NCBI RefSeq assembly: GCF_024436415.1
Contig: NZ_JAFMZQ010000001.1
Coordinates: 1,612,001-1,676,000 of the forward strand
DNA from: Pedobacter deserti
GTDB taxonomy: Bacteria; Bacteroidota; Bacteroidia; Sphingobacteriales; Sphingobacteriaceae
Length of the DNA stretch: 64,000 nucleotides
Reading direction: 5' to 3'
Of the stretch, positions 45,477 through 54,677 are shown in pieces; within the stretch, counting starts at the first letter, position 1, and each line of letters starts with the position of its first letter. A program made the position numbers and the translations under genes. The notes under the pieces are model-generated. The model saw only the letters and a program-made list of their open reading frames with translations, was not told the DNA's origin and made no database searches.

Positions 45477-47378
45477 ATGAGTGATTCAATAAAACATGAA
45501 TGCGGAATTGCCTTTATCCGCCTTTTAAAACCGCTCTCATACTACCAGCAAAAATACGGAACAGCGCTTTATGGCTTAAACAAGCTATATCTGCTCATGG
45601 AGAAGCAACACAATCGCGGGCAGGATGGTGCCGGTATTGCTACCATTAAGCTAGATATGAAGCCAGGTAGCCGCTATATCAGCCGTTACCGGTCTATGGC
45701 GCAAAATGCCGTAGCCGATATTTTTGGGTACGTTCAAAACAAGTTTGTGCCTATTCAAAATGAGGCACCGGAGTTGATGGCTGACGCGGAGTGGCTAAAA
45801 GCTAACGTAAGTTTTGTTGGAGAAGTTTTATTAGGTCACCTGCGGTATGGTACGCATGGTAAAAACAGTATAGAGAATTGTCATCCCTTTCTTCGCCAGA
45901 ACAACTGGATGACCAGAAATCTTGTCATTGCCGGTAACTTCAACATGACCAATGTGGATGAACTGTTGGAGCAGCTATACGAATTGGGTCAGCATCCAAA
46001 GGAAAAGGCAGATACGGTCACTGTATTAGAAAAGATCGGCCACTTTCTCGACGATGAAAATCAAGAGCTTTTTGATTCTTACAAGAAGGAAGGCTTGACT
46101 AACGTTGAAATAACACAAAAGATTTCAGAGCATCTGGACATCGCAAACATATTACGCCGTTCGGCGAAGAACTGGGATGGCGGCTACGCCATAAGTGGTA
46201 TAGTAGGAAACGGCGATGCCTTTGTATTACGTGACCCTTCCGGCATCAGACCGGCGTTCTATTACCACGACGACGAGATTGTTATCGCGGCATCTGAACG
46301 CCCGGCAATCCAGACCGCCTTCAATATTCCGTTTAAATCCGTCAAAGAAATACAACCAGGCCATGCGCTTATCGTTAAAAAGAGCGGTAAAGTAACACAG
46401 GAGGTTTTCAGGGAACCTCAGGAAAAGCGCGCCTGTTCATTTGAGCGGATATATTTTTCAAGAGGCAGCGACGCAGAGATTTACCGGGAAAGAAAGCATC
46501 TGGGTGCGCTTTTGTGTGGGCAGATTCTGGATGCCGTGCAAAGCGATCTGAAAAATACGGTATTTTCTTTCATCCCTAATACTGCTGAGGTTTCATTTTA
46601 CGGTATGGTAGAGGGGCTTTATGCCCATATCCGTCGGATTCAAAAAGAGGCTTTGTTGCATCGTAAGGATAAGCTTACAGACGCAGAACTCGATGAATTG
46701 CTGTCCATGACTCCCCGCGTCGAAAAACTGGCCATAAAGGATGTGAAATTGAGGACATTTATTACTCAGGACGCAGATCGGCAGGACATGGTCGCGCATG
46801 TTTATGATACGACTTACGGTGTAATTAAGAATCACACAGACACGTTGGTTGCAATAGACGACTCTATTGTTCGCGGTACCACCTTAAAGCAAAGCATCAT
46901 CAAAATTATCGACCGCTTGCATCCAAAGAAGATCATTATTGTTTCCTCGGCTCCTCAAATCCGCTATCCGGATTGTTATGGGATTGACATGTCGAAAATG
47001 GGACAGTTTGTTGCTTTCGAAGCAGCAATACAATTGTTAAATGAACGGGGACTAAGCCATATCATTGAGGATGTTTATCAAAAATGTAAAGCCTCCCTGC
47101 TTCTTCCAAAAGAGGAAATTGTCAACCACGTTAAAGAGATCTATGAGTCCTTTACTCAAGAAGAGATTTCTGCTCAAATCACTAAAATCATAACCCCTGA
47201 CAATATAGACGCTGAAGTTCAGGTTATCTACCAGACTCTTGAAAATCTGCATGTGGCTTGTCCGGCACACTCCGGCGACTGGTATTTTTCAGGGAATTAT
47301 CCAACCCCAGGCGGAAATAAAGTGGTAAATAAAGCTTTTGTCAACTGGAAAGAAGGAAATAACCAGCGGGCGTATTAA
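45477..47378 (+). CDS. Long amidophosphoribosyltransferase-like protein (PurF-like)
   Basis: A 633-residue protein, about 130 longer than ordinary PurF. The N-terminal glutaminase has Cys9 after a short leader (KHECGIAFIRLLKP), then KQHNRGQDGAGIATI and GHLRYGTHGKNSIENCHPFL, but the usual HNGN segment reads AGNFNMTN. The phosphoribosyltransferase half has DTLVAIDDSIVRGTTLKQSI, the PRPP loop. The extra length lies mainly in a long insertion between the halves and a C-terminal extension. It may be a second PurF-type enzyme or a specialised paralogue; a shorter PurF is not in this window. The ORF is intact and follows a palindrome and -7 box. Confidence 0.8.
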   Translation: MSDSIKHECGIAFIRLLKPLSYYQQKYGTALYGLNKLYLLMEKQHNRGQDGAGIATIKLDMKPGSRYISRYRSMAQNAVADIFGYVQNKFVPIQNEAPELMADAEWLKANVSFVGEVLLGHLRYGTHGKNSIENCHPFLRQNNWMTRNLVIAGNFNMTNVDELLEQLYELGQHPKEKADTVTVLEKIGHFLDDENQELFDSYKKEGLTNVEITQKISEHLDIANILRRSAKNWDGGYAISGIVGNGDAFVLRDPSGIRPAFYYHDDEIVIAASERPAIQTAFNIPFKSVKEIQPGHALIVKKSGKVTQEVFREPQEKRACSFERIYFSRGSDAEIYRERKHLGALLCGQILDAVQSDLKNTVFSFIPNTAEVSFYGMVEGLYAHIRRIQKEALLHRKDKLTDAELDELLSMTPRVEKLAIKDVKLRTFITQDADRQDMVAHVYDTTYGVIKNHTDTLVAIDDSIVRGTTLKQSIIKIIDRLHPKKIIIVSSAPQIRYPDCYGIDMSKMGQFVAFEAAIQLLNERGLSHIIEDVYQKCKASLLLPKEEIVNHVKEIYESFTQEEISAQITKIITPDNIDAEVQVIYQTLENLHVACPAHSGDWYFSGNYPTPGGNKVVNKAFVNWKEGNNQRAY

Positions 47379-47388
47379 GACGGTCAAT

Positions 47389-47417
47389 GGGTAAGGAAGC
47401 GAGGTGTTTTCTTACCC
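47389..47417. terminator. Hairpin between convergent purF-like and lysE-like genes
   Basis: GGGTAAGGAA (47389-47398) pairs with the TTTTCTTACCC side ending at 47417, with one wobble. No long T run follows on either strand. It overlaps the last codons of the lysE-like gene. Confidence 0.4.
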
Positions 47418-48032
47418 CCTGATTACTACCTGGAAGAAAAGGCGTAAAGCAAAGATAAGAATAACGCTCCCGGCTATACGGTTCAAAAGCTGAATGGTAT
47501 GAGGTTCGATTTTATGTCTTAGTCGCGCAGCATAATATGTTTTCACACAGTCAACCAGCAATTGTGTAGCCATCGCTACTGCAAAAAAGAGTATTTTTTC
47601 GTTGAAGTCGTAATGGAGTTGCATCGATATTATTCCGCCCACCATAATCCAGAACATCAGTGTGGTAGGGGATAAAAGGCACATGAAAAAGCCCTTCAGC
47701 AAGTAGCCACGTTTCCTAATCCTTGTCACTTCGCTTAAGCTGTAATTAACCTCCACCTTTTTGATCAGATAATACAATCCTATCGCAAACAGGAAAAGGC
47801 CGCCAATGATCGATACATATTGATTATAAGCAGCATTATAGTCAACAAACTGGGTGCTGAAAATGGTCAGAGAGATAAAGATAATATCGCTCAAAACCAC
47901 ACCTACGGCAAGCGAGAAACCGGCCTTAAAACCCTTTTCAATGCTCGTTTTGATCATAGAGAAGAATACGGGGCCAGTTAAAAACGAAAATAATATTCCA
48001 GCGCCTACTCCATGTAATATTGCCTCAAACAT
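47412..48032 (-). CDS. LysE-family exporter
   Basis: A 206-residue membrane protein with about six transmembrane segments. It opens with FEAILHGVGAGILFSFLTGP, then VFFSMIKTSIEKGFKAGFSLAVGVVLSD, the LysE signature, and GFFMCLLSPTTLMFWIMVGG. These proteins export amino acids such as lysine, threonine or homoserine; the substrate is not resolved. The gene is convergent with the purF-like gene. Confidence 0.88.
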   Translation of the reverse strand: MFEAILHGVGAGILFSFLTGPVFFSMIKTSIEKGFKAGFSLAVGVVLSDIIFISLTIFSTQFVDYNAAYNQYVSIIGGLFLFAIGLYYLIKKVEVNYSLSEVTRIRKRGYLLKGFFMCLLSPTTLMFWIMVGGIISMQLHYDFNEKILFFAVAMATQLLVDCVKTYYAARLRHKIEPHTIQLLNRIAGSVILIFALRLFFQVVIRG

Positions 48033-48152
48033 TCAGCTCCTTTATAATTAATGTGCTAATATGCGATTTATAACTCGTCTGTCGTGTTATTATTACACTT
48101 TATGTTCTGGTTTTTTTTACTAAGTTTAGCCTTTTAAATAACCAATCTAAAC

Positions 48153-49589
48153 ATGAGTGCAGAAAATTTACAAACAAAGTGGGGCCAGTTTATTCCTTTG
48201 GTCACGGTTTTCTTTTTTTGGGGCTTCGTTGCAGCTAGTAACGATATCCTGATACCCGTATTTCAGAAAGCTTTTGATCTAACCCAAAGTCAAAGCCAAT
48301 GGGTTTCCCTGGCCTTTTATATCGCTTATACAGTAGGTTCATTAATCTATGCCGGAATATCTATACTTATTAAAAAAGATATCGTTAACACCATCGGTTA
48401 CAAAAACTCATTAGCCCTCGGGCTGGTAATATCTGCAGTAGGAACACTCCTGTTTTATCCGGCCGCGAATACGGGTTCATTCCCTTTGATGCTCTCAGGA
48501 CTATTTATCGTGGCCCTCGGTTTTTCGCTTCAGCAGACCGTCGCTAACCCATTGGCTATTGCACTGGGACCTATCTCTACCGGTTCTCAACGTCTAACGC
48601 TTGCCGGCGGTATCAACAACTTTGGTACTACGATAGGTCCGCTAATTGTAAGCTTCGCAATTTTCGGGGCCAGCACAAATGCTACGAGCTCAATCAGTAT
48701 CGAAAGCGTAAAAGTACCTTACCTTATACTGGGCGCCGCCTTTATAGCGGTTGCTATCTTCTTAAAATTGTCACCGCTTCCCGATCGTCCGCCACTTGTA
48801 GAAAGCACCATCGAAGACGCATCGTCAATCAAAGGATCTGCGCTTAAATACCCACAGTTGGTGCTTGGGATGATCGCGATCTTTGTATACGTGGGCGTCG
48901 AAGTCTCTACCGCTAGTAATCTTCCTGCCTATATGGAGCGGGAACTTGGTTTCGAGATAAGTGACATTGCACCGTATATTTCACTCTATTGGGCCAGTAT
49001 GATGATTGGTAGATGGACAGGTGCAGTAGAGGCGTTTACCGACAAGGTCAATATACAAAAAGTACTTCGTTTCGTAGCTCCATATCTGGCATTTTGCATC
49101 TTCCTTGGAGTCAACGCCATCGCAAATCATGATCTGGCACCTTTTTATATCTACGCTGCGATAATCCTTATACTGATCATCGCCGATACAGCCAGTAAAG
49201 GAAGTCCCGCAAGGATGCTCTTAATATTCTCATTTGTAGGGATCGCGGCCCTGTTGATAGGTATGTTTACCACGGGTATGGTCAGCGTCTACGCAATTAC
49301 GAGTGTTGGTTTATTTTGCAGTACCCTTTGGCCATGTATATTTACGCTGGCGGTAAGCGGCTTAGGTAAACACACCAGCCAGGGAAGCAGCTTCCTGATC
49401 ATGATGATCATGGGTGGAGGTATCGTAAGTTACATACAAGGATACGTATCCGAGTTTACAGGGTTGCAGTACAGCTATATAGTTGGTATACTCTGTTTCG
49501 CATACCTGGCGTTTTACGCATGGAAAGTCAGTGGTATTTTGCGTAGCCAGGGTATCAGCTTTGACAAGAAAGTTTCAGGCGGACATTAA
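48153..49589 (+). CDS. Sugar MFS transporter (FucP/GluP-like)
   Basis: A 478-residue membrane protein of 12 segments. It starts IPLVTVFFFWGFVAASNDIL, and ALGFSLQQTVANPLAIALGP plus the LTLAGGINNFGTTIGPLIV segment are typical of the FHS (fucose/glucose/galactose:H+ symporter) family. The substrate is likely a hexose or L-fucose, not resolved. It is monocistronic, with a strong terminator. Confidence 0.9.
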   Translation: MSAENLQTKWGQFIPLVTVFFFWGFVAASNDILIPVFQKAFDLTQSQSQWVSLAFYIAYTVGSLIYAGISILIKKDIVNTIGYKNSLALGLVISAVGTLLFYPAANTGSFPLMLSGLFIVALGFSLQQTVANPLAIALGPISTGSQRLTLAGGINNFGTTIGPLIVSFAIFGASTNATSSISIESVKVPYLILGAAFIAVAIFLKLSPLPDRPPLVESTIEDASSIKGSALKYPQLVLGMIAIFVYVGVEVSTASNLPAYMERELGFEISDIAPYISLYWASMMIGRWTGAVEAFTDKVNIQKVLRFVAPYLAFCIFLGVNAIANHDLAPFYIYAAIILILIIADTASKGSPARMLLIFSFVGIAALLIGMFTTGMVSVYAITSVGLFCSTLWPCIFTLAVSGLGKHTSQGSSFLIMMIMGGGIVSYIQGYVSEFTGLQYSYIVGILCFAYLAFYAWKVSGILRSQGISFDKKVSGGH

Positions 49590-49608
49590 TTTTTTAATCA
49601 TATATATT

Positions 49609-49640
49609 AGCCCCGGGATATCTCGTTCCGGGGCTTTTTA
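49609..49640 (+). terminator. Terminator after the MFS transporter gene
   Basis: AGCCCCGG (49609-49616) pairs with CCGGGGCT (49628-49635), followed by TTTT. The deaminase gene starts 9 bp further on. Confidence 0.92.
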
Positions 49641-49648
49641 ATTATAAA

Positions 49649-50104
49649 ATGACAGAAAAACCCAGTTTCAATCATATTTTTATGAACCTGGCCTCCGAGC
49701 TGGCCTTACGTTCACATTGCGTACGTGCCCATGTAGGTGCCGTTTTGGCCAAGGATACCAGAATCATATCGATCGGTTATAACGGGCCCCCTGCCGGTAC
49801 GCACAATTGCGATGAAGAGTGGCCTAAAACAGGCTGCGCGCGTGATTCCAGAGGCAGTTGCTCGCTGGCCCTTCATGCCGAGGAGAATGCCATTTTGTAT
49901 GCGGTTAAAAACGGTTCAAAAATATCAGGCTCAACTTTATATACCACACTGTCGCCCTGCATCGCCTGTGCCAGGTTAATTTTATCCTCCGGGATAAAAA
50001 CCGTGTTTTATCGGGATTCCTATGCAGAATATAAAGGGCTCCCAAGCGATGAAGGCGTGGATTTTTTAGAGCGGTTCGGCGTCGAGGTCATTAAATTTTC
50101 TTAA
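49649..50104 (+). CDS. dCMP deaminase-like protein (ComEB type)
   Basis: A 151-residue zinc deaminase: [20 protein letters not shown], the catalytic [13 protein letters not shown] (HAE), and the metal ligands in [18 protein letters not shown] (PCxxC). It probably converts dCMP to dUMP for thymidylate synthesis. Cysteines in [14 protein letters not shown] may form a second zinc site, as in other dCMP deaminases. It is 8 bp upstream of the guaA ATG, though that gene has its own candidate promoter box. Confidence 0.9.
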   Translation: MTEKPSFNHIFMNLASELALRSHCVRAHVGAVLAKDTRIISIGYNGPPAGTHNCDEEWPKTGCARDSRGSCSLALHAEENAILYAVKNGSKISGSTLYTTLSPCIACARLILSSGIKTVFYRDSYAEYKGLPSDEGVDFLERFGVEVIKFS

Positions 50105-50109
50105 CTTTG
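50102..50109 (+). promoter_or_regulatory. Candidate -7 box (TAACTTTG) of guaA
   Basis: TAACTTTG fits TAnnTTTG, begins in the stop codon of the deaminase gene and ends 3 bp before the guaA ATG at 50113. A leaderless mRNA would result. No strong -33 TTG was identified. Confidence 0.4.
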
Positions 50110-50112
50110 GCC

Positions 50113-51642
50113 ATGCTAGAAAAAATCATCATTCTCGATTTTGGTTCCCAATATACACAGTTAATAGCCAGGAGAGTACGCGAGTTAAATGTTTATTGCG
50201 AAATTCATCCATTCAACAATGTTCCAGAGATAGGTGCCGATGTTAAAGGTGTCATCCTGTCCGGTAGCCCATATTCGGTAAGACAGAAAGATGCACCTCA
50301 GATCAGTCTGGAAATGTTCCATAAAAAGTTTCCGGTATTGGCCGTTTGTTACGGTGCGCAATACATCGCTCAGCATTCCGGAGGCGAGGTTCAGCCTTCA
50401 TCAACCAGGGAATATGGTCGTGCACATTTAAACTATGTTGCATCAGAAAACAAACTCTTCAGGAATATCCCTGCAGAGTCGCAGGTTTGGATGTCTCACG
50501 GCGACACCATCACCAAGGTGCCTGATAACTTTGAGCTGATCGCCAGCACAAGCAGTGTAAGAGTTGCAGCATACCAGGTCAAAGATTCCGATACCTATGC
50601 CATACAGTTCCACCCTGAAGTTACACATAGTACAGATGGAAAGCAGCTTCTGCAAAATTTCCTTGTCGACATCTGCGGATGTAAGCAGGAGTGGACAGCA
50701 GATGCATTCGTGGAAACAACCATTGCATCACTTCGTCAGAAACTGGGCGATGATAGGGTAGTGCTCGCATTGTCCGGGGGGGTAGACTCCAGTGTGGCGG
50801 CTATCCTGTTGCACAAAGCGATCGGTAAAAACCTGCATTGTATTTTCGTCGACAACGGTTTGCTCCGTAAGGGCGAATATGAAGCGGTTTTAGAGCAATA
50901 CAAGCATCTTGGATTGAACATTAAAGGTGTCGATGCGAAAGAGCGTTTCTTGGGGCAGCTTGCCGGCGTTTCAGATCCCGAATTAAAGCGCAAGGCTATC
51001 GGCCGGGTATTCATCGAGGTATTTGATGACGAGGCTCACCTTGTTAAAGACGTGATTTGGCTGGCGCAGGGAACCATCTATCCGGATGTAATTGAGTCGG
51101 TCTCTGTTAAAGGTCCGTCTGCAACGATCAAGTCGCATCACAACGTCGGTGGCTTACCTGATTTCATGAAACTCAAGGTGGTAGAACCCCTAAATACACT
51201 CTTCAAAGACGAAGTCAGAAGAGTAGGACGTTCGTTAGGATTGGAAGACTTTATCATTGGACGTCATCCTTTCCCTGGTCCGGGCCTGGCCATTAGAATA
51301 TTGGGCGAAGTAACAGCTGAGAAAGTAGCCATTCTGCAAGAGGCTGACGCCATTTACATCAATAATCTGAAAGAAGCCGGACTATATGACAAAGTTTGGC
51401 AGGCGGGGGCCATCTTCCTGCCGGTTCAATCCGTGGGTGTGATGGGCGACGAGCGTACTTACGAAAATGTCATTTGCCTGCGTGCCGTCGAGTCTGTAGA
51501 TGGCATGACGGCCGACTGGTGCCATCTTCCTTATAACGTACTCGCAAAGATCTCTAATGAGATTATTAATAAGGTAAAGGGAATCAATCGCGTAGTGTAT
51601 GACATCAGTTCAAAGCCACCTGCTACTATTGAGTGGGAATAG
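50113..51642 (+). CDS. guaA: GMP synthase (glutamine-hydrolysing)
   Basis: A 509-residue enzyme that converts XMP to GMP. The N-terminal class I glutaminase has [19 protein letters not shown] (Cys) and [17 protein letters not shown] (His and Glu). The ATP-pyrophosphatase domain has [20 protein letters not shown], and the C-terminal dimerisation domain has [18 protein letters not shown]. The start is the ATG at 50113. Its 3' end overlaps the next reading frame by 44 bp. Confidence 0.97.
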   Translation: MLEKIIILDFGSQYTQLIARRVRELNVYCEIHPFNNVPEIGADVKGVILSGSPYSVRQKDAPQISLEMFHKKFPVLAVCYGAQYIAQHSGGEVQPSSTREYGRAHLNYVASENKLFRNIPAESQVWMSHGDTITKVPDNFELIASTSSVRVAAYQVKDSDTYAIQFHPEVTHSTDGKQLLQNFLVDICGCKQEWTADAFVETTIASLRQKLGDDRVVLALSGGVDSSVAAILLHKAIGKNLHCIFVDNGLLRKGEYEAVLEQYKHLGLNIKGVDAKERFLGQLAGVSDPELKRKAIGRVFIEVFDDEAHLVKDVIWLAQGTIYPDVIESVSVKGPSATIKSHHNVGGLPDFMKLKVVEPLNTLFKDEVRRVGRSLGLEDFIIGRHPFPGPGLAIRILGEVTAEKVAILQEADAIYINNLKEAGLYDKVWQAGAIFLPVQSVGVMGDERTYENVICLRAVESVDGMTADWCHLPYNVLAKISNEIINKVKGINRVVYDISSKPPATIEWE

Positions 51643-52831
51643 ATATCAGTTTCTTGTCTTATTGTGCCTCTTAATATCTGCGTGTTCACCAAAAGTTCAG
51701 CAGGCAGAAAATAAACCGGCACAGGTTGGCGCGCAAAAAAAGGTAATTGAAGCCAAACCAGTAGAGAAATTTACGCAGGCAAAGATCGCCTTGCTGGTAC
51801 CTTTCAGGCTTGAATCTGTGAATCTTCGGACGGCTACCAAAGCAGATGTCGATAGATCTGCCATGGCTATCGACTTTTACCAGGGATTCAAACTTGGGGT
51901 CGACTCAGCCGCCTCGTCAGGGCTTAATTTCACGCTGAATGTACATGACACGGGCGACAGTCAGGCCCAGCTTGAACGCATAATCACCACGGGTCAGTTA
52001 AGGTCTGCGAATCTGATCGTCGGACCGGTGTTTCCCGATGGGCTTAGGCATCTAAAGAACTACAGCGTAGACAGGGGCATTCCTATCGTCAATCCGCTGG
52101 CGGCAACGCACCCGGCAGAGTTCAACAACCCTAACCTGATTTCAATTGTGAACAACATAAATCAGCATGCAGCCAAAATCGTCAATTATATCGTTAAGCG
52201 GTATGATCCGGCAAATACGGTTGTGGTATTGATTAGCCGGAAGGATCCTGACGACGAGATTATGGCTACGCCGCTTAGGATGCTTTTCCTATCAAAAGGT
52301 AGTAAGTTTTCTTTTCAGGAGTACGCTTCGGTATTCACCATGGAAACCAAGCTTATCAAGCAAAAAAAATATGTCGTTATTGTCAGTTCTTCAGCACGCG
52401 ACTTCGTTGCTCCAACAATCGACAAGCTGGTAAAAATGAAAAATGTCGGGCTCAACGTCGACTTGTACGGGCATCCCGATTGGGTTAAACAGAATTATAC
52501 TGTCGATAAGCTCCAGCTCCTGCGCACGGCTGTTACTTCATCTTACCGGGTCAACTACACCGATCCGAGGGTTAACCAGTTTGTGAAGAAGTATCGTGCC
52601 CTTTACCAGTTTGAGCCAGATGAATTCGCTTTTAAAGGTTTTGACATCGGGTTCTATTTTGGGAAGATGCTGTCTAAATACGGCACCGACTATGCAAAAC
52701 ATTTGTCTGCGGAAAAATATACCGGACTGCACAACCGGTTCGTATTTGACTTTGATGAAGCACTCGGATATATGAATACAAGCCTGATGCTTTTACGGTA
52801 TCAGAACTACCAGTTAAGCGAGCTTGAATGA
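51599..52831 (+). CDS. Periplasmic-binding-protein-like lipoprotein (LpoA-like)
   Basis: A protein of up to 410 residues with a signal ([15 protein letters not shown]) ending in an ISAC lipobox, so it is predicted to be membrane-anchored. The rest is a type I periplasmic-binding fold: [68 protein letters not shown]. LpoA-type proteins of this fold activate penicillin-binding proteins; this function is inference. The ATG at 51599 overlaps guaA by 44 bp; a TTG at 51629 gives a shorter, more typical signal. The gene overlaps the next by 4 bp. Confidence 0.75.
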   Translation: MTSVQSHLLLLSGNRYQFLVLLCLLISACSPKVQQAENKPAQVGAQKKVIEAKPVEKFTQAKIALLVPFRLESVNLRTATKADVDRSAMAIDFYQGFKLGVDSAASSGLNFTLNVHDTGDSQAQLERIITTGQLRSANLIVGPVFPDGLRHLKNYSVDRGIPIVNPLAATHPAEFNNPNLISIVNNINQHAAKIVNYIVKRYDPANTVVVLISRKDPDDEIMATPLRMLFLSKGSKFSFQEYASVFTMETKLIKQKKYVVIVSSSARDFVAPTIDKLVKMKNVGLNVDLYGHPDWVKQNYTVDKLQLLRTAVTSSYRVNYTDPRVNQFVKKYRALYQFEPDEFAFKGFDIGFYFGKMLSKYGTDYAKHLSAEKYTGLHNRFVFDFDEALGYMNTSLMLLRYQNYQLSELE

Positions 52832-53997
52832 AAATCCATCACCAGCTACGGGCATTTCAGCAGATTTTAGAACGCTACAAGGGCGACATCCCTTTGCATC
52901 GCTTTCTCTTTGGTTATTACAAGCAAAATAAGCAAATGGGCTCTTCCGACAGACGTTGGGCCACACGCTATATTTACAGCTATTTTAGATTGGGTAATGC
53001 CATGGCCACACGAAGTCAAAATCTAAGGCTGGCTGTCGCCGATTTTCTGTGCAATGACACACCCAGTCTGATCGTTGAAAGCGAGCTGCCTTTTTACGTC
53101 GACCAAATGAAGTCTGCTCTCCATGATAAGCTCAATCTGCTCACTGAAACCTTCCCGGATTTCAATCTGCAAGACGTCTTCCGCTTTCAGGAACACTTAA
53201 GTGCCGGTGTGGATCGTGCGGCTTTTGCGGCGTCGCATTTTATACAGCCTGATCTTTTCATACGCGTTAAACGTAGCTACATGCCACAGGTGCTCAACGA
53301 ACTATTAGCACACGAGGTGCCCTTCCGGGAGCTATCTGAAACGACAGTGGCTTTGCCAAATGGTACCAAGCTAGAGCAGATATTGACGGATCAGACGCTC
53401 TTCGAGGTGCAGGATCTATCTTCTCAGGAAACGGGCAAATATTTCGAACCTGGCAAGTGGGAATACTGGTGGGACTGCTGTGCGGCATCGGGGGGCAAAT
53501 CGCTTCTTCTGCACGATTCAGAACCTACCGTTCAATTACTGGTAAGCGACCTGCGTTCCAGTAGTCTTGACAACCTGGAAGAACGCTTTCGCGCCGCAGG
53601 TATCAAAACGTATCAGAAAAAGGTACTTGATCTCCTGCAAAATAACGAGCAGGTTCTTCATCATTACGAATTTGACGGCATCATCCTGGATGCGCCGTGT
53701 TCAGGCTCCGGAACATGGGGGCGTACACCCGAAATGCTCCATTACTTCGATGCCAATAAGATCGAGGCATTTGCAGCGCTGCAAAGGGCGATCGCGACCA
53801 ACGTTTGTAAATACCTCAAACCGGGCGCCCCGTTGATTTATATCACGTGTTCTGCATTCATGCAGGAAAATGAAACTTCAGTAAAGTGGCTCACTGAAAA
53901 CCTTCCGCTTTCCCTTGAAAAGGCAGAAGTCATTAAAGGCTATGACCACAAAGCCGATACCATGTTTGTTGCCCGACTGATCAAAACCGAGGCATAG
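52828..53997 (+). CDS. rRNA cytosine-C5 methyltransferase, RsmB-like
   Basis: A 389-residue SAM-dependent RNA methyltransferase of the NOL1/NOP2/Sun family. WWDCCAASGGKSLLLHDSEP is the SAM motif, ILDAPCSGSGTWGRTPEM carries one catalytic cysteine, and LIYITCSAFMQENETSVKWL the other (TCS). The N-terminal region is helical but does not clearly match NusB. It methylates a cytosine in rRNA or tRNA; the site is not resolved. It overlaps the upstream lipoprotein gene by 4 bp (ATGA) and ends 1 bp before the convergent marC-like gene. Confidence 0.85.
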   Translation: MKIHHQLRAFQQILERYKGDIPLHRFLFGYYKQNKQMGSSDRRWATRYIYSYFRLGNAMATRSQNLRLAVADFLCNDTPSLIVESELPFYVDQMKSALHDKLNLLTETFPDFNLQDVFRFQEHLSAGVDRAAFAASHFIQPDLFIRVKRSYMPQVLNELLAHEVPFRELSETTVALPNGTKLEQILTDQTLFEVQDLSSQETGKYFEPGKWEYWWDCCAASGGKSLLLHDSEPTVQLLVSDLRSSSLDNLEERFRAAGIKTYQKKVLDLLQNNEQVLHHYEFDGIILDAPCSGSGTWGRTPEMLHYFDANKIEAFAALQRAIATNVCKYLKPGAPLIYITCSAFMQENETSVKWLTENLPLSLEKAEVIKGYDHKADTMFVARLIKTEA

Positions 53998-54567
53998 TTA
54001 CAGGCCGGTGTTATTCCTGAACAGTTTGATCGCTATGGCAAGCAGTATGATGCCAAAGGCCTTTCTGAGTACGTTCAAACCAGATTTTCCAAGCAGCCGC
54101 TCAATACGGTTTGTATTTTTAAGAACAAAATACACAAAAAGCATATTTACTACAATTCCGACAATGATGTTTTGAGTCGCATACTCTGTCTTAAGTGAAA
54201 GCAGGGTAGTCATGGTTCCTGCCCCGGCAATTAAAGGGAAGGCCAGCGGAACGATAGATACTGTTTCAGGTGCGTCGCCTTCCTTGAAGATGGTAAGACC
54301 TAATACCATTTCCATCGCAATAAAGAAGATGACAAATGAACCGGCAATCGCAAATGAAGCCACGTCGAGCCCAATCACTTTAAGTAACGATTCGCCCGCA
54401 AACAAGAAGATGATCATTAATATCGTTGCCACTATGGCCGCCTTCTCAGACTGTATATGCCCCGCTTTTTTCCTAAGTTCAATAACCACAGGGATGGAGC
54501 CCAATATATCAATGATAGCAAAGAGGATCATTGAAGTAGATAATATCTGACTAAAACTAAAATTCAT
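53998..54567 (-). CDS. MarC-family integral membrane protein
   Basis: A 189-residue protein with six predicted transmembrane segments: ILSTSMILFAIIDILGSIPV (MarC signature), SFAIAGSFVIFFIAMEMVLG and FPLIAGAGTMTTLLS, ending VLRKAFGIILLAIAIKLF. The family was once tied to multiple antibiotic resistance, but the role is unsettled. It is convergent with the RsmB-like gene, with no gap. Confidence 0.9.
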   Translation of the reverse strand: MNFSFSQILSTSMILFAIIDILGSIPVVIELRKKAGHIQSEKAAIVATILMIIFLFAGESLLKVIGLDVASFAIAGSFVIFFIAMEMVLGLTIFKEGDAPETVSIVPLAFPLIAGAGTMTTLLSLKTEYATQNIIVGIVVNMLFVYFVLKNTNRIERLLGKSGLNVLRKAFGIILLAIAIKLFRNNTGL

Positions 54568-54620
54568 ATGTCGGCATATAGTGAGTAAATATAACCATTT
54601 AGGATATTGTATTGCAGATA

Positions 54621-54660
54621 AAAAAAGCCGCTTTTCAAATTGAAAAACGGCTTTAATTTT
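54621..54660 (-). terminator. Terminator after the APC permease gene (and bidirectional hairpin)
   Basis: AAAGCCG (54624-54630) pairs with CGGCTTT (54648-54654), and inner TTTTCAA pairs with TTGAAAA. On the minus strand a run of T follows, so it ends the permease transcript; T-rich sequence follows on the plus strand too. Confidence 0.85.
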
Positions 54661-54677
54661 TTCACCCTTATCCCCGA

